Shown here: piece by piece, positions 16,900 to 28,000 of the stretch
Numbering within the stretch: position 1 is the stretch's first letter
How the letters are laid out: the number at the start of each line of letters is the position of its first letter
Assembly (NCBI RefSeq): GCF_017874625.1
Contig: NZ_JAGIKZ010000007.1
Location: 62,001 to 126,000 of the forward strand
Direction of reading: 5' to 3'
Length of the DNA: 64,000 bases
From: Cytobacillus eiseniae
Lineage (GTDB): Bacteria; Bacillota; Bacilli; Bacillales; Cytobacillaceae
Made by a program: the position numbers and the translations under genes
The notes under the pieces: model-generated
Databases searched by the model: none
The model's input: the letters and a program-made list of their open reading frames with translations, nothing else
Told to the model about the DNA's origin: nothing

Positions 16900-18888
16900 T
16901 TGACAGAAAGAAGAAAAATACAGGCAGAGGATTTATTTAAGCTAAAATCAGTAGCTGATCCACAAATGGCGACCAATGGAATGGATTGTGTATTTGTCGA
17001 GACGAAGATGTTAGAGGAGGAAAATAAATATGCTTCCAATTTATATTACATAAATATACATGAGAAACAGAAGCCGGTTCAATGGACATACGGTGAAAAC
17101 CGTAACCATTCCCCTCGATGGTCACCAGATGGAAAAATGGTAGCTTTCGTATCAGATCGGGAGGGCAAAGGACAAATTTTTGTTCTCGACATAAAAGGTG
17201 GGGAGGCCCGTCAATTAACGAAATGCCCGAATGGTGCAGCGAATCCTGTTTGGTCACCTGATGGAACAAAAATTGCTTTTAATGCAGCACTTAAAGATGG
17301 GGAAGCTATATTTGTGAATAAAAGTGATGAAAAAAAGGAGAAAAAACCGCTTCCGCTTGAAGTAGATAAAATGAGATACAAATCAGATGCCTCTGGGTTT
17401 TGGGAAGGGAATTATAACCAGATTGCGGTTGTTCACGTTCAATCAGGAGAAGTGGAGAAGCTAACTGAAGATACGCATGATTATCAGCTTCAATCATGGT
17501 CTCCAGATGGGGCGTATATTACAGTTACAGCTGATTTAAATGAAGAGAAGGACCATTCTTACCAAAGTGATGTATATCTTATCCAGGCGAATACAAAAGA
17601 AGTGAAAAAGCTGACGGCAAGTACAGGGTATTTTGGCCATGTAACCTGGTCACCGAACGGAAAATATATCGGTATGCTTGGCCATGAAAGTGAATATAAA
17701 AATGCCACACTAGCAAAAATTTGGATCTATGATATGGAAGCAGAAATGCTTCGTTGCTTAACAAGTGATTCAGATTTATTAATTGGTGATTATGCAATCG
17801 GTGATTTCCAGCAGGGGGCTGTTACACCGGGCATTCTTTGGGGGGAGGATAATCATAGCTTTTATTTCTTAGCGACCGATCATGGCAACACAGTCGTTTA
17901 TTATGGAACATTAGATGGCGAGATATACCCAGCTTTACTTGATGAGCAGCATGTGTATGGACTTACTACAGGAGGCAAGGTGGATTATGCCGTTGTAGCG
18001 ATTAGTAAGCCGACTCATCCGGGTGATTTATTCTTGTTGAATGTTACGTCAGGTGAACTTGAGCAGCTAACTAATGTTAATGAGGAGATTTTACAAGAAA
18101 TAGTTCTTGCTGATGTGGAGTCAATTGAATTTAAATCATCTGACGATTGGGATTTACATGGATGGATGATGAAACCTGCTAACTTTAAAGAAGGGGACAA
18201 AGTGCCATTAGTACTTGAAATCCATGGCGGGCCACATGCGATGTATGCAAATTCATACTTTCATGAATTTCAATGCCTAGCAGCTCAAGGCTTTGCCGTA
18301 TTGTATATCAACCCAAGGGGAAGTCATGGATATGGGCAGCAATTTGTTGACGCTGTACGGGGTGATTATGGTGGCAAAGATTATGAAGATATAATGGATG
18401 CAGTTGATTATGCTGTAGCTAAATATGACTTTATCGATGAGAATCGTTTAGGGGTGACAGGTGGAAGCTATGGCGGCTTTATGACAAACTGGATTATTGG
18501 GCATACAAACCGTTTTAAGGCTGCCGTCACACAGCGCTCCATCTCCAATTGGATCAGCTTCTATGGGGTGAGTGATATCGGTTATTACTTTACGGATTGG
18601 CAAATTAAAAGCAGCTTAAGTGATATCCACACACTTTGGAAACATTCTCCGCTAGCGTATGTTGATGAGATGGAAACACCACTTCTTATCCTGCATAGTG
18701 AGAAGGATTTCCGTTGTCCAATTGAGCAGGCAGAACAATTATTTATTGCCTTAAAAGACCGTAAAAAGGAAGCAAAGTTCATTCGTTTCCCTGAGGCAAA
18801 CCATGAGCTTTCAAGAAGCGGAAAGCCAAATCTACGAATCAGCCGTTTGAATTATATTACGAATTGGTTTAAAGACTATTTAAAATAG
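16900..18888 (+). CDS. S9 family peptidase (acylaminoacyl-peptidase/YuxL type)
   Basis: 662 residues. The N-terminal half (to about residue 400) is a beta-propeller with repeated WSPDGxxIAF blades: RWSPDGKMVAFVSDR, VWSPDGTKIAF, SWSPDGAYITV and TWSPNGKYIGM. The C-terminal half is an alpha/beta hydrolase. The nucleophile serine is in GVTGGSYGGFMTN, aspartate in HSEKDFRCPIEQA and histidine in PEANHELSRSG. It cuts or trims short peptides in the cytoplasm. TTG start behind AGAGAGGGTGA. It most resembles B. subtilis YuxL, although that gene lies elsewhere in that genome. Confidence 0.88.
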   Translation: MTERRKIQAEDLFKLKSVADPQMATNGMDCVFVETKMLEEENKYASNLYYINIHEKQKPVQWTYGENRNHSPRWSPDGKMVAFVSDREGKGQIFVLDIKGGEARQLTKCPNGAANPVWSPDGTKIAFNAALKDGEAIFVNKSDEKKEKKPLPLEVDKMRYKSDASGFWEGNYNQIAVVHVQSGEVEKLTEDTHDYQLQSWSPDGAYITVTADLNEEKDHSYQSDVYLIQANTKEVKKLTASTGYFGHVTWSPNGKYIGMLGHESEYKNATLAKIWIYDMEAEMLRCLTSDSDLLIGDYAIGDFQQGAVTPGILWGEDNHSFYFLATDHGNTVVYYGTLDGEIYPALLDEQHVYGLTTGGKVDYAVVAISKPTHPGDLFLLNVTSGELEQLTNVNEEILQEIVLADVESIEFKSSDDWDLHGWMMKPANFKEGDKVPLVLEIHGGPHAMYANSYFHEFQCLAAQGFAVLYINPRGSHGYGQQFVDAVRGDYGGKDYEDIMDAVDYAVAKYDFIDENRLGVTGGSYGGFMTNWIIGHTNRFKAAVTQRSISNWISFYGVSDIGYYFTDWQIKSSLSDIHTLWKHSPLAYVDEMETPLLILHSEKDFRCPIEQAEQLFIALKDRKKEAKFIRFPEANHELSRSGKPNLRISRLNYITNWFKDYLK

Positions 18889-18896
18889 AAGTGAAT

Positions 18897-18927
18897 GCCG
18901 CAAGCCTTTAGAGGTTTGTGGCTTTTT
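18897..18927 (+). terminator. Rho-independent terminator
   Basis: GCCGCAAGCCT and AGGTTTGTGGC arms (one G-U pair), followed by five T. Confidence 0.8.
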
Positions 18928-18937
18928 ACTGTTCAGC

Positions 18938-18969
18938 AAAGGCTCTTTTCTAAATGATTGTTGTTTTTA
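18938..18969. repeat. Solo end of dispersed repeat family C
   Basis: AAAGGCTCTTTTCTAAATGA followed by TTGTTGTTTTTA matches the left end of the element at 49517 (GGCTGTTTTCTAAAGAATTG, TTGTTTC) with few differences. The rest of the element is absent, so this looks like a decayed relic. Confidence 0.5.
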
Positions 18970-19111
18970 TATTAATTATTGCAAAAATAAGTGATTTATG
19001 AAGATAATAAGGTAGACAATTATTACCAGTAGGTGAAAAGAAACTTTTTGTCTAATTTAGTAGTCATATATTATTGAAGATAAATACTAGAACGAGGAAG
19101 GACTTTACAAG

Positions 19112-20050
19112 ATGAGAGCTGAGAAAAAACGTAAGAAAAAGAAAAGATGGAAATCAATTGTATTCATTTTTTTATTAATAATTGCAGGTACCCTCGCTTA
19201 CTCCTATGTTCAATTTAAACAAGGAGTTTCACAATCAGAGGAAAAAATAGAAAAAGAGAAAAAAATAGAGATAGAAGAATATGAATTCAATGGGGATAAA
19301 GATTCTTACGGCGGAACGAATGTCCTGCTGCTTGGCAGTGATGCAGCAAGTGAGGGGAAAACAAGGGCAGATACGATTATGGTAGCTCAATATCATCCAG
19401 ACAAAGGAACGTATAAATTACTATCAATAATGAGAGATACGTATGTTGATATCCCGGGATATGGGAAGAATAAAATCAATGCGGCTTTTGCTTTTGGTGG
19501 ACCTGAACTGCTCAGACAAACAATTAAAGAAAATTTTAGTATCGATATACAATATTATTCAATTATTGATTTTGAAGGGTTCGTTCATTTAATTGATGAG
19601 GCATTTCCAAAAGGAGTGGAAATTGAAGTTGAAAAAGCCATGTCTGCTAGAATTGGTGTGAGCTTAGAGAAAGGATTGCAAAGATTAGATGGAGAGCATT
19701 TGCTGGGCTATGTAAGGTTTCGGCATGATGCAGTCGGAGATTTTGGCAGGGTTGAGCGTCAGCAAAAGACAATGAAGGTGCTAGCCAATCAATTTATGAG
19801 CTTTCAAACAATAACAAAGCTGCCAAAGTTAATTGGGGTGATGACGCCATATATTAATACAAATATGAATACGAAAGATATTCTTTATATTGGAAAGGAT
19901 TTCATCTCGACAAAAAATCGGGAGATAGAAACATTACGTATTCCAGTGGATGGATCGTATGATGATGAAAGAATTAAGGGGGTTGGTTCTGTTTTAGCCA
20001 TTGATTTTGAAAAAAATCAGCGAGCAATTCATGAATTTTTAACTAAATAA
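19112..20050 (+). CDS. LCP family cell-wall polymer transferase
   Basis: 312 residues. A very basic cytoplasmic N-terminus (MRAEKKRKKKKRWK) and one membrane helix (about residues 15-33) are followed by the LytR-CpsA-Psr domain. That includes NVLLLGSDAASEGKTRADTIMV, SIMRDTYVDIPGYGKNKINAAFAFGG and GYVRFRHDAVGDFGRVERQQKTM, with the conserved Arg and Asp residues that bind the polyprenyl-pyrophosphate substrate. LCP enzymes attach teichoic acids or other glycopolymers to peptidoglycan on the outer membrane face. It may correspond to TagT/TagU/YvhJ; which one cannot be told. No terminator follows directly. Confidence 0.87.
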   Translation: MRAEKKRKKKKRWKSIVFIFLLIIAGTLAYSYVQFKQGVSQSEEKIEKEKKIEIEEYEFNGDKDSYGGTNVLLLGSDAASEGKTRADTIMVAQYHPDKGTYKLLSIMRDTYVDIPGYGKNKINAAFAFGGPELLRQTIKENFSIDIQYYSIIDFEGFVHLIDEAFPKGVEIEVEKAMSARIGVSLEKGLQRLDGEHLLGYVRFRHDAVGDFGRVERQQKTMKVLANQFMSFQTITKLPKLIGVMTPYINTNMNTKDILYIGKDFISTKNREIETLRIPVDGSYDDERIKGVGSVLAIDFEKNQRAIHEFLTK

Positions 20051-20178
20051 AATTCCTTTTAAGAAAAAGAGGTGTACAATAAAGGAAAAAGAGGTAAACA
20101 TAGAAAGTAGACAGACTATATAAGGATCAAAGAAAGTGCATGTAAACAGTTGTCTAGCTCTATTCAAGGAGATTTTAA

Positions 20179-20793
20179 ATGGATTACGAATTATTTAAAG
20201 ACTTATTTTCACTTGAAAATATTATGGAATTAATTGAAAAATATCGTTCTTTTGGTCCGCTTCCAGGACTTGTATTGCCGATGTTAGAAGCTTTTTTGCC
20301 TTTTCTGCCGCTCTTTTTATTTGTGATGGCAAATGCAAACGCCTTTGGTCTTTGGTTTGGTTTTTTATTATCATGGATAGGGGCAACGGTTGGCGCTTTT
20401 CTAGTCTTTCTGCTCGTTCGAAAGTATGGACAAAAGAGGATGCTGCGTTTCCTCAAAAAGAGTGAGAAGGTTCAAAAGCTTATGGCATGGGTGGAGAAAC
20501 ATGGATTTGGTCCATTATTTGTTCTTTTGTGCTTTCCGTTTACACCATCGGCAGTTGTCAATATTGTAGCTGGTTTATCAAAAATTAGTATTGCCCAGTA
20601 TATGTTAGCTGTTTTAACGGGAAAGATGGTAATGATTTTTACGATTAGTTTTGTAGGGTATGATATTAAATCTTTAATTACTCAACCGATACGAACAGCA
20701 ATTGTAGGTGTGATTATTTTCATTCTCTGGTATGTTGGCAAAAGAATTGAAATAAAAATGAATAGAAGCATGAAAAAGGATCGGGATTATTAG
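20179..20793 (+). CDS. yhjE: VTT-domain (DedA/TVP38-like) membrane protein YhjE
   Basis: 204 residues with five to six hydrophobic stretches. The conserved VTT region reads FPFTPSAVVNIVAGLSKISIAQYMLAVLTGK, and GATVGAFLVFLLVRKYGQ precedes it. VTT proteins are proposed lipid scramblases or flippases. It lies 15 bases before the signal peptidase gene, as yhjE lies before sipV in B. subtilis. An AAGGAG ribosome site precedes the ATG. Confidence 0.8.
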   Translation: MDYELFKDLFSLENIMELIEKYRSFGPLPGLVLPMLEAFLPFLPLFLFVMANANAFGLWFGFLLSWIGATVGAFLVFLLVRKYGQKRMLRFLKKSEKVQKLMAWVEKHGFGPLFVLLCFPFTPSAVVNIVAGLSKISIAQYMLAVLTGKMVMIFTISFVGYDIKSLITQPIRTAIVGVIIFILWYVGKRIEIKMNRSMKKDRDY

Positions 20794-20808
20794 AAGTAGG
20801 AAAGCTGG

Positions 20809-21372
20809 GTGAGAAAATTGAAAGAGGCAGTGAAAAAGGAAGGAATCGAATGGATAAAGGCATTTGGAATTGGCATTATTATTTTAGTGTTTCTTCGTAC
20901 TTTTTTCATCTCCAATTATATTGTGGAAGGTGTATCAATGATGCCTACACTTGAAGATGGAAATAAATTAATTGTGAATAAAATAAGCTATCAAATTGGA
21001 GAGTTAAACCGCTTCGATGTCATTGTTTTTCATCATAATCAGGAAGAGGATTTTGTGAAGCGAATTATTGGTTTGCCTGGAGATAAGATTGAGTATAGCA
21101 ATGATGAACTTTATGTTAATGGGAAAAAGGTGGAAGAGCCCTATCTCGATAAGTACCGGAAAGAAGCTTTAGGGGCAAGGTTGACAGGTGATTTTACATT
21201 AATGGAAAAAACTGGTGAAGAAATCGTGCCAGAAGGGAAGCTTTTTGTTCTTGGTGATAACCGTCTTGAAAGCTGGGATGGCCGTCATTTTGGTTTTATT
21301 TCTACAAATCAAGTCGTGGGAAAAGTAAACTTAAGATATTGGCCAATCGATGAAATGGATATATCTTTCTGA
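20809..21372 (+). CDS. sipV: Type I signal peptidase (SipV-like)
   Basis: 187 residues. One N-terminal membrane helix (about residues 17-38) is followed by the catalytic Ser in VEGVSMMPTLEDGNKL and the catalytic Lys in DFVKRIIGLPGDKIEY, then GDNRLESWDGRHFGFI (box E). It removes signal peptides on the outer face of the membrane. The neighbour order yhjE-sipV-addB-addA is that of B. subtilis, hence the symbol. Start is GTG 20809 or TTG 20818; the GGGTGA between them could serve the latter. Confidence 0.87.
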   Translation: MRKLKEAVKKEGIEWIKAFGIGIIILVFLRTFFISNYIVEGVSMMPTLEDGNKLIVNKISYQIGELNRFDVIVFHHNQEEDFVKRIIGLPGDKIEYSNDELYVNGKKVEEPYLDKYRKEALGARLTGDFTLMEKTGEEIVPEGKLFVLGDNRLESWDGRHFGFISTNQVVGKVNLRYWPIDEMDISF

Positions 21373-21411
21373 AACGATGGAATGACCAACTTCAATCATT
21401 CATAATAGGTA

Positions 21412-21441
21412 AAAAAGCGTGATGATTTTGTCACGCTTTTT
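21412..21441 (+). terminator. Rho-independent terminator of yhjE-sipV
   Basis: AAAAGCGTGA pairs with TCACGCTTTT around a 10-nt loop; T tract follows. Confidence 0.87.
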
Positions 21442-21541
21442 CTAATGATAGAAGCTTGCTAATCAATAATAAGCTCGCTTCTATGATAAAATAATGAATA
21501 GAATCAAGCCCTAAATGAGAGGGAAGGAAGAGAGGGGTTCT

Positions 21542-24500
21542 ATGTCCGTTCGCATCGTAATCGGTCGTTCTGGTAGTGGAAAAACAGAATACTGTCTGAA
21601 TGAAATTCGGGAACAATTGCAAACAGCGCCTGATGGCAACCCGATCATCTATTTAGTACCTGAACAGATGACATTTCAATCTGAATATAAATTAGTTTCA
21701 ACACCAAACCTTGGAGGAATGATTCGCAGTCAAGTCTATTCTTTTACCCGTTTGGCATGGAGGATTTTGCAAGAAACGGGAGGAATGAATCGATATCATT
21801 TAAATAGTGTAGGCATTAGTATGCTCATTAGAAAAATTATTTCTGATAAAAAAGAAGAGCTCAAGCTTTTTCAGCGAGCAGCTGATAAAAATGGTTTTAT
21901 TGGCCAAGTTGAGCAGATGTTAACAGAGTTTAAACGATATTGTGTTCAGCCCGAAGAGCTGATCGCGCGGAAAAATCAATTATCTTCAGGTCAGAAAACA
22001 AATAAAGTACTTGAAGATAAACTTCATGACTTAGAAATTATTTATCAGTCCTTTGAGGAATCGCTTTTTGAAAAATATGTAGATTCAGAGGATTACTTTC
22101 GGCTATTAACGGAAAAAGCAGCTGAATCTGATTATTTGAAAAAGGCTGAAGTGTATATTGATGGTTTTTATAGTTTTACCCCACAGGAATACATGATTGT
22201 GGAGCAATTGATGAAAGTTTGCAGAAAGGTGACGATTTCACTCACCCTTGATCAGCCATTTAAGCAGACTCCTCCTGGCGAGCTGCACTTATTCCGTATG
22301 ACAGGGGAGAACTGTCAAACGATTTATGAAATGGCAACTAGAAATGGACTTCAGATCGAGGAGATCTTACTAACAGAGCCAAAAAGATGGAAGGATCCAT
22401 CCTTCAACCATCTTGAAGAAAACTTTGCAACTCGTTCAGCGGTTAGTTATAAAGGGAAACCAGGAATTTTTCTTGCTCAGGCTATGAATAGACGAGCTGA
22501 AATTGAAGGGGTAGCAAGACAGTTGAACGAGCTTGTTCGCACAAAAGGTCTGCGTTATCGGGACATCGCTATTCTTGCAAGGAATAGTCAAGATTATTAT
22601 GACAATATTGAAACGATTTTCTCTGATTATCAAATTCCCTTTTTCATAGATCAGAAGCGAACGATGCTCTATCACCCACTAATTGAGCTGATTCGCTCAA
22701 GTCTAGAAGTGATTAATGGGAATTGGCGGTATGAGCCGATTTTTCGAGCGGTGAAGTCGGAGTTATTATTTCCAGCAAAATTAAATACAGATCAGTTACG
22801 CGAAAAAATGGACCGGCTTGAGAATTATGTACTTGCCTATGGCATTCAAGGAGATAAATGGACGAAGAAAAATAGGTGGATTTATCGGAGAATTAGAGGG
22901 TTAGAATTTGAAGCTTATGGACAGACCGATGATGAACAGCAAATGGAACAAGAGTTAAATGAATTGCGTGAGATGATTACCTCTCCCATTCTTAGATTAT
23001 CACATCGTCTAAAGAAAGCGGTGAGTGGACGGCAATATTGTGAAGCACTTTATTTATATCTTGAAGAATTAGATGTGCCAACCAAATTAGAAGAGTGGAA
23101 ACAGACGGAAGAAGAAAAAGGGAATCTACTAAAATCCCGTGAACATGCGCAAGCTTGGAATGCTATGATTGAACTTCTCGATCAATATGTTGAGATGTTA
23201 GGAGAAGAAGAGGTTTCAATTAAGCGTTTTGCTGAAATTCTGGATGCAGGAATAGAATCGCTTCAATTTACAGTTGTCCCCCCTGCAATTGATCAAGTAA
23301 TGGTAGCTGATCTAGAAAGGTCACGTCTTTCCGATGTGAAGATTGCCTTTGTGATCGGCTTAAATGATGGTGTCCTGCCAGCTAAGTTTTCAGAGGAAGG
23401 CATTCTTGCTGATGAAGACCGAGAACAGCTATCGGCAAATGGGCTAAAACTAGCAGCAGGAAGCAGCATTCGTTTATTGGATGAAGAGTTCCTTGCATAT
23501 AAAGCATTTGTTACTCCATCTGAGAGGCTATACATGAGCTATCCACTTGCAAATGAAGAGGGAAAAGGATTAATGCCATCAACTTATATTAAACGAATAA
23601 TGGACCTATTCCCAGAGATAGAAAAGTCAACGTATATGGTAGACCCTGCTGAACTTCCTGAAGATGAGCAGTTGGCATATGCTGCAAATATTAATACAGC
23701 CTTATCGTACTTAACCTCTCAATTACAGTTGAAGAAGAGAAATTATCCAATCTATGATTTCTGGTGGGATATTTATAATTTTTACTTGAAGGATGAAGGA
23801 TGGAGTAAAACAGCGATTAAAGTGCTTTCAAGTTTAAATTATGAGAACCGCACAGAACAAATAGAAGAGGTGACGAAAGAGTTATATGGAGAAGAAATAC
23901 AAGCGAGTGTCTCAAGAATGGAATTGTTTCACAGCTGTCCATTCTCACATTATGCTCAGTATGGACTCAAACTCAGGGAGCGCCAAGTATTCCGATTAGA
24001 TGCACCAGATATTGGTGATTTATTCCATGCAGCACTGAAATATATTACGGAAATTGTCATGAAAGGAACGTATTCATGGACAGAACTGACGAGGGAGCAA
24101 TGTGAAATCCTAGCAAAAGAAGCAGTGGAGGTGCTCGCTCCGAAATTGCAGAATGAGATTTTATTAAGCTCCAATCGACATTACTATATAAAGAGAAAGC
24201 TAGAGCAAATTATTAGTCGTGCTTCATTTATACTTGGTGAGCATGCAAAATCAAGCGGTTTTTCTCCAATCGGGCTAGAGCTTGGATTTGGCCCTAAAGG
24301 AGAGCTTCCTTCGATCAAATTCCCACTCAAAAATGGCACCCAGATGGAGCTAGTCGGCAGAATTGACAGAGTGGATAAAGCACAGGATGATCAAGGTGTA
24401 TTTTTACGAGTGATCGATTATAAATCAAGTGCCAAGGATTTAAATGTGACGGAAGTGTATTACGGACTGGCTCTGCAAATGCTCACTTATTTAGATATTA

Positions 24501-25027
24501 TTATTGCTCATTCTGAGGATCTAATTGGAACGAAGGCTGATCCTGCAGGTGTGTTGTATTTTCATGTTCATAATCCAATGATTAATACTTCGAAAATGCT
24601 CACACTTGATGATATTGAACGGGAGATATTCAAAAAGTTTAAAATGAATGGCCTACTGTTAGGTGATGAAAAAGTCATCCGCTTAATGGATCAAACAATC
24701 GATAAGGGCGATTCACCGATTGTTTCAGCTGGCTTTAACAAAGATGGGTCCCTTTCGAAGCGCTCCAAAGTAGCAAGTAAACAGGAATTTGACTATTTAA
24801 GAAAATTTGTTCGGCATAAATATGTAGAAACTGGTAATCAAATGACAAGCGGACAAGTTCAAATTTCACCTTATAAAATGAAGGATCAAACTCCTTGTAC
24901 ATTTTGTTCGTATAAATCGGTTTGTCAATTTGATGAATCACTTGAATCAAATGAATATAGACAGCTTGTTCCACATTCAAAGGATGACATGCTTGAATTG
25001 ATCAAAAAGGAGGTTGAATCCCAATGA
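21542..25027 (+). CDS. addB: Helicase-exonuclease AddAB, AddB subunit
   Basis: About 1161 residues, the family length. The N-terminal helicase-like domain opens with the Walker A GRSGSGKTEYC. The C-terminal nuclease domain has LVGRIDRVD and VIDYKSSAKDLN. The iron-sulfur cluster cysteines are visible: one in LFHSCPFSHYAQYGLKLRER and three in PCTFCSYKSVCQF. With AddA it resects double-strand ends and loads RecA after Chi recognition. ATG 21542 is chosen because GAGAGGGG precedes it; the longer frame to 21515 has no ribosome site. The last four bases overlap addA. Confidence 0.95.
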   Translation: MSVRIVIGRSGSGKTEYCLNEIREQLQTAPDGNPIIYLVPEQMTFQSEYKLVSTPNLGGMIRSQVYSFTRLAWRILQETGGMNRYHLNSVGISMLIRKIISDKKEELKLFQRAADKNGFIGQVEQMLTEFKRYCVQPEELIARKNQLSSGQKTNKVLEDKLHDLEIIYQSFEESLFEKYVDSEDYFRLLTEKAAESDYLKKAEVYIDGFYSFTPQEYMIVEQLMKVCRKVTISLTLDQPFKQTPPGELHLFRMTGENCQTIYEMATRNGLQIEEILLTEPKRWKDPSFNHLEENFATRSAVSYKGKPGIFLAQAMNRRAEIEGVARQLNELVRTKGLRYRDIAILARNSQDYYDNIETIFSDYQIPFFIDQKRTMLYHPLIELIRSSLEVINGNWRYEPIFRAVKSELLFPAKLNTDQLREKMDRLENYVLAYGIQGDKWTKKNRWIYRRIRGLEFEAYGQTDDEQQMEQELNELREMITSPILRLSHRLKKAVSGRQYCEALYLYLEELDVPTKLEEWKQTEEEKGNLLKSREHAQAWNAMIELLDQYVEMLGEEEVSIKRFAEILDAGIESLQFTVVPPAIDQVMVADLERSRLSDVKIAFVIGLNDGVLPAKFSEEGILADEDREQLSANGLKLAAGSSIRLLDEEFLAYKAFVTPSERLYMSYPLANEEGKGLMPSTYIKRIMDLFPEIEKSTYMVDPAELPEDEQLAYAANINTALSYLTSQLQLKKRNYPIYDFWWDIYNFYLKDEGWSKTAIKVLSSLNYENRTEQIEEVTKELYGEEIQASVSRMELFHSCPFSHYAQYGLKLRERQVFRLDAPDIGDLFHAALKYITEIVMKGTYSWTELTREQCEILAKEAVEVLAPKLQNEILLSSNRHYYIKRKLEQIISRASFILGEHAKSSGFSPIGLELGFGPKGELPSIKFPLKNGTQMELVGRIDRVDKAQDDQGVFLRVIDYKSSAKDLNVTEVYYGLALQMLTYLDIIIAHSEDLIGTKADPAGVLYFHVHNPMINTSKMLTLDDIEREIFKKFKMNGLLLGDEKVIRLMDQTIDKGDSPIVSAGFNKDGSLSKRSKVASKQEFDYLRKFVRHKYVETGNQMTSGQVQISPYKMKDQTPCTFCSYKSVCQFDESLESNEYRQLVPHSKDDMLELIKKEVESQ

Positions 25028-28000
25028 CAACTAGTTCAATCCCCAAAAAACCTGCAGATGCGACATGGACAGATGATCAATGGAAAGCAATTATGGCTAG
25101 TGGACAGGATATTCTTGTTGCAGCAGCAGCAGGTTCAGGGAAAACGGCAGTGCTTGTTGAAAGGATCATCAAGAAGATCCTTTCGAGTGAAAATCCAATA
25201 AATGTTGATGAGCTTCTTGTTGTTACCTTTACAAATGCTTCTGCAGCTGAGATGAGACATAGAATTGGCGAGGCAATAGAAAAAGCCATTCAAGAAGAGC
25301 CGAAATCAGAGCATTTGCGAAAGCAAATAGGTTTATTAAATAAAGCTTCAATATCAACTCTGCACTCCTTTTGTTTAGAGATGATCCGAAGACATTACTA
25401 CTTAATTGATATCGATCCAGGCTTCCGAATTGCCGATGAAACAGAAGCACAGTTAATACGGGATGAAGTGTTAGAAGAGCTTTTTGAAGAGGAGTATGGA
25501 AAGGATGGAAATGACGCGTTCTTTACCCTCGTTGACACATTTACAAATGATCGTAATGATTTGGCGTTGCAGGGCATTATTCGTGATTTATATGATTTTG
25601 CAAGGTCTAACCCGTTACCAGAACAATACTTAGATTCAATTGTGCAAATGTACGATGTGAATGAATCCATGAAAGTAGAAGAATTGCCATTTATTCAACC
25701 AGTCATTCAGGATATTGATTTACAGCTGCAGGGAGCAAAGCAGTTTATTGAACAGGCAATGGCATTAACAAAGCTCCCTGGCGGCCCTGCTCCTAGAGCA
25801 GAGAACTTTTTGGATGATCTTCGAGTGATCCAAACATTGATTGATGGGAAAAATGATTCATGGACAACCCTTTATGAGGCATTGCAGACATTTTCATTTG
25901 GCAGACTTAAAAATTGTAAAGGGGATGAATATGACAAGGATTTAATTGAACAATCGAAACGGTTTAGAGACCAAGCTAAGAAAATGATACAAGAGTTGAA
26001 GGATGAGTTATTTACGCGCAAATCTGAAAGTTTTATCCGGGATATGCAGGAGATGAAGCCACATATTGAGGGACTTATTTTTTTAGTTAAGTCTTTTTCT
26101 ACTCGCTTTGAAAAAGTGAAAGCAGAGAAAGGACTTGTCGATTTTGCTGATTTAGAGCATTATTGCTTAGCCATTCTTTCTGAAAAAAGTGAATCCGGCA
26201 AATTAATTCCTTCAGATGCAGCCATTGCATGCAGGGAACAATTCAATGAAGTATTCGTAGATGAATATCAGGATGTAAATTTGGTTCAAGAATCAATTCT
26301 CCAGCTTGTGACGAAGGATTCCGATCATGCAGGGAATCTTTTTATGGTTGGAGATGTGAAACAGTCCATTTACCGTTTTCGACTGGCAGAGCCGAATTTA
26401 TTTTTAGGAAAGTATACTCGATTTACACAAGCAGGTGAGAATACAGGCTTACGAATTGATCTTGCGAAAAATTTCAGAAGCCGTAAAGAAGTACTTCATG
26501 GAACCAACTATATTTTTAAGCAAATAATGGGTACAAGTGTAGGAGAAATTGAGTACGATGAAGCCGCAGAATTAGTGAAAGGGGCTCCTTATACAGAGGA
26601 TCAAAGCCATCCAATTGAACTAGCGATTATTGATCTGGATGGGAAAGGGGCAGAGGATTCGTTCGAACAGGAGCAGGAAGCGTTTGATCCAACAGAACTT
26701 GCACAATCACAGCTTGAAGCAAGATATATGGCAGCCAAAGTGAAAGAAATTATTGCGGACCGTACAGAAATATATAATCCGAAAACAAAATCAGCACGTC
26801 CAGCCATGTATCGAGATATTGTCATTTTACTACGTTCAATGACATGGGCACCACAAATTATGGAGGAATTCAAGCAGCAAGGAATTCCTGTATATGCCAA
26901 TCTTTCAACTGGATATTTTGAAGCAACAGAAGTGGCGATCATGATGTCCCTTTTAAAAGTGATCGATAATCCGTATCAGGATATTCCACTTGCTTCTGTA
27001 TTAAGGTCACCAATTGTTGGTTTAACAGAAAAGGAATTAGCACAAATAAGAATTCATCATAAAAAAGATTCCTTTTATGAGGCAGTTTCTTCATTTTGTA
27101 AAAATAAACCTGTTGTAGAATCGGAAAGGACAATGGATAAGGTTCGCCCATTTTTTGAACAATTAAAGGAATGGCGGAAAATAGCTAGAAAAGGCTCACT
27201 TTCTGGGCTTATTTGGCAGCTTTATAGAGAAACACGATTTTATGATTTTGTTGGAGGGATGCCTGGCGGAAAGCAAAGACAGGCTAACTTAAGGGCATTA
27301 TATGATCGGGCAAGACAGTATGAGGAAACATCCTTCAGGGGATTATTCCGTTTCTTAAGATTTATTGAGCGCATGCGTGATAGAGGGGATGATCTTGGTG
27401 CTGCACGTGCGCTTGGCGAACAGGAAGATGTTGTTCGTCTCATGACCATTCATAGCAGCAAAGGCCTCGAGTTTCCATTTGTTTTCATTGCTGGACTTGC
27501 TCGTCAGTTTAATACGATGGACTTGAAGAAAGCTTATATGCTTGATAAGGAATTTGGATTTGCCACAAAGTATGTAAATGCTGAAAAAAGAATTTCGTTG
27601 CCCTCATTGCCGCAGTTGGCTTTCAAGCGGAAGAAGAAAATGGAGATGCTTGCAGAAGAGATGCGTGTTCTCTATGTTGCATTAACTAGGGCAAAGGAAA
27701 AGCTTTATCTTGTCTCCTCTGTCAAAAGTGTCGAAAAGAAAATGCATCAATGGAAGCAAGCTGGTGAGTGTAGGGATTGGCTATTAAATGAATATGCCCG
27801 AGCTACAGCAAATAGTTATCTTGATTGGGTTGGTCCCTCCCTAATAAGGCATAAAGATTGTCAGCAATTAAGGGGTGATTCAGCCGCAATAAACCCGCTT
27901 ATTTCAAAGGATATTATTGAACATCCATCATGCTGGTCTATACACATTCTTAAAAGTGAAGAAGTGGCTGTTATTCAAGACGAGGACGTAGCTGAAAAAG

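Noticed and set aside
20100-20165. Further family A relic (TGTCTAGCTC) before yhjE
   Set aside because: Only about ten matching bases; too short to separate from chance.
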